DNA of 64,000 nt. Source: Plutella xylostella (taxonomy: Eukaryota; Arthropoda; Insecta; Lepidoptera; Plutellidae). Each line of letters begins with the position of its first letter. Positions within the stretch are counted from its first letter, which is position 1. The notes beneath the pieces are model-generated. The model saw only the letters and a list, made by a program, of their open reading frames with translations, made no database searches and was not told the origin of the DNA. The stretch spans positions 5,270,001-5,334,000 of the forward strand of contig NC_064009.1 in the NCBI RefSeq assembly GCF_932276165.1, in the 5' to 3' direction. Shown piece by piece: positions 61,958-64,000 of this stretch. Position numbers and translations under genes: made by a program.

Positions 61958-63184
61958 CTGCAAACTTGAATATTCGTGAAATATTGTAAATTTTTCACCC
62001 AAAATCCGTCAGAAAGTGGCTCCTGGACACCTGCTATCCCGTTTCAATGTTGATGAAACTTCTGTCAGTGTTTTATAATGACACAACACACATAATAAAC
62101 CAGGTGAGATGCGGGCAGGTCTATAGCATCTTGGTGCCCCCATACAAAATGTTAATCTTGGGCTGCTAAGTTTTATTTTTTGGTTTTCACCTTGAATATT
62201 CACCAAAAGTCATTTAATCCAAAATTGCTGAAAACCATTTCTAGGTATTAATAATACCTTTCATATGAACTATCATTTCCAGCTGAATCTCTTCAGGTTC
62301 CACCTGCAAACTTGAATATTCGTTAAATATTGTCAATTTTTCACCCAAAATCCATCAGAAAGTGGCTCCTGGACACCTGCTATACCGTTTCAATGTTGAT
62401 GAAACTTCTGTCAGTGTTTTATAATGACACAACACACATAATAAACCAGGTGGGATGCGGGCAGGTCTATAGCATCTTGGTGCCCCCATACAAAATGTTA
62501 ATCTTGGGCTGCTAAGTTTTATTTTTTGGTTTTCACCTTGAATATTCACCAAAAGTCATTCAATCTGAAATTGCTGAAAACCATTTCTAGGTATTAATAA
62601 TACCTTTCATATGAACTATCATTTGCAGCTGAATCTCTTCAGGTTCCACCTGCAAACTTGAATATTCGTGAAATATTTTCAATTTTTCACCCAAAATCTG
62701 CCAGAAAGTGGCTCCTGGACACCTGCTATACCGTTTCAATGTTGATGAAACTTCTGTCAGTAATTTCTAATGACACATCACACATAATAAACCAGGTGAG
62801 ATGCGGGCAGGTCTATAGCATCTTGGTGCCCCCATACAAAATGTTAATCTTGGGCTGCTAAGTTTTATTTTTTGGTTTTCACCTTGAATTTTCACCAAAA
62901 GTCATTTAATCTGAAATTGCTGAAAACCATTTCTAGGTATTAATAATACCTTTCATATGAACTATCATTTGCAGCTGAATCTCTTCAGGTTCCACCTGCA
63001 AACTTGAATATTCGTGAAATATTGTAAATTTTTCACCCAAAATCCATCAGAAAGTGGCTCCTGGACACCTGCTATACCGTTTCAATGTTGATGAAACTTC
63101 TGTCAGTGTTTTCTAATGACACAACACACATAATAAACCAGGTGAGATGCGGGCAGGTCTATAGCATCTTGGCGCCCCCATACA
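61958..63184 (-). repeat. Inverted block of 346-bp monomers
   Basis: The complement of the monomer, with TTGGTGCCCCCATAC-type marks at 62131, 62477, 62823 and 63169 (spacing 346). These four monomers are more diverged than the forward ones (for example TTTTATAATGACAC for the TTTTCTAATGACAC complement). Confidence 0.95.
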
Positions 63185-63425
63185 AAATATCCATTAACCA
63201 ACAAGAGCTTCAGTAAGTAAACGTCGTATTTTTTAGAATTTTTTTATTTTAGAACATATTTTAGTGTTTTTATAAATACCTAGCATTATTATTCCAATGT
63301 TTTTCGGGCTTTTTACGTGTTTTAATTGATAAAGTATGCAATGACTGAAGTGACCATCTTAATTTGGTCGGGTATTCAAAGGCTGCTAACTTTAGGCTGC
63401 TAACTTCACGCAGGTTTTAAGATTA

Positions 63426-64000
63426 TGTATTAAGGGTTTTATATAAGATATGAAAATGTATAAATATTGGCATAGTGTATGATAGTTTGGATAATAATTG
63501 TAAGTACATACGTTTATTCATTTACCTCCGTACTCGTATGTACTTCTACTTACTTAGTTGAAATATGTTCAAAATAAATCTTTCATGTGAAGAATATTAA
63601 ATAAGTATTTCTATGGAGTCAGATTACAACACTCATTTGAGCTTGGAGTACCTCATGCACTCGTGCATAAGAGCAATACGCTTTGCAACTGACATCAGAA
63701 CAAAAACTAACCCGAGGTATTTTGGTAAATGAACCCAAACATCGAAACAAACGAAGGGATAAGCGTACCACGCAATATGTTTCATATGTTGCTAACTTGT
63801 TACAACATCAGCTGTGTTATCCCTCTAAAGTTGAGTCGACATGTTACACAATGTCGCTCAATAACAGGCCCTGTCCGGTTCACGGTAGGTACCCACGTCC
63901 GGCGAACATTCTGGCTGGAACATTTCTTGGGAATAACAAGTAGGTAGGTACGTAAGTACTTTGGTACTGAAACTGTTTTTGTTAGCAGGTTTAAGATTAG
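63426..64000. other. Flank after the foldback element
   Basis: No supported gene. Frames at 63683-63947 lack domains. The last bases (GCAGGTTTAAGATTAG) echo the flank of the foldback element. Confidence 0.4.

Larger units (their letters stand above)
57020..63414. mobile_element. Foldback-type element with 346-bp tandem array
   Basis: The outer unique ends 57020-57245 and 63185-63414 are inverted copies of about 95% identity by eye; both hold the doubled GTTAGCAGCC motif, ACCCGACCAAATTAAGATGG and ATACGACGTTTACTTACTGA. Between them lies a satellite-like array of 346-bp monomers, 14 forward and 4 inverted. TTTTAAGATTA at 57009-57019 and 63415-63425 flanks the element directly, resembling a target duplication. 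No transposase is visible. This architecture matches Drosophila foldback (FB) elements in kind (long inverted ends built from tandem subrepeats, short target duplication), not in sequence that I can recognise. Confidence 0.85.

Noticed and set aside
57574..62861. Repeated 61-67-codon frames in the 346-bp monomers
   Set aside because: They recur because the monomer recurs; class B monomers carry a TAA early in the frame, and no domain is recognised.
57260..63184. CRISPR-like array
   Set aside because: The 346-bp units are contiguous near-identical monomers without short repeats and unique spacers, in eukaryotic DNA.

Overview
The window reads as a piece of a moth or butterfly (Lepidoptera) nuclear genome. 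It is AT-rich, with short spliced exons, GT-AG introns, tRNA- and 5S-rRNA-derived SINEs, 5'-truncated non-LTR retrotransposons and many foldback MITEs of the kind common in lepidopteran genomes. No prokaryotic gene organisation is present. The species cannot be named from the sequence alone.

Host genes are sparse. COP9 signalosome subunit 1 (CSN1, minus strand, three coding exons, 2572-4254) lies head to head with a secreted gamma-glutamyl hydrolase gene (plus strand, six coding exons, 6488-11758). The introns of the hydrolase hold a TA-flanked DNA element with a MITE inside it, a LINE 3' end, a TTAA-flanked element and a near-perfect 71-bp palindrome. A GC-rich single-exon gene of unknown function (minus, 51459-52019) has a CpG-rich upstream region. 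A small TATA-driven secreted Ala/Pro/Tyr-rich protein gene (plus, 55776-56242) looks like a cuticle or structural protein. These genes do not form a pathway together; they are separate loci in repeat-rich DNA.

The middle, about 12-51 kb, is almost all intergenic. It holds two long 5'-truncated LINEs with open reverse transcriptase frames (17.6-19.9 kb and 25.4-27.2 kb) and a (GGGCTAC)n array at 20.15-20.37 kb. It also has at least two MITE families with several copies each, a 2.7-kb TIR element with a LINE fragment nested in it (35.0-37.7 kb), a tandem pair of 553-bp foldback elements (41.5-42.6 kb), a 5S-derived SINE (43.5 kb) and other inverted repeats.

The most striking structure is at 57020-63414. 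It is a foldback-type element of about 6.4 kb with unique inverted ends of roughly 230 bp. Its interior is an array of 346-bp monomers, about 14 in one orientation and 4 in the other, meeting at a 21-nt spacer near 61947. An 11-bp direct repeat flanks it, resembling a target-site duplication. The monomers fall into two linked sequence classes, with one apparent recombinant and a duplicated three-monomer block.
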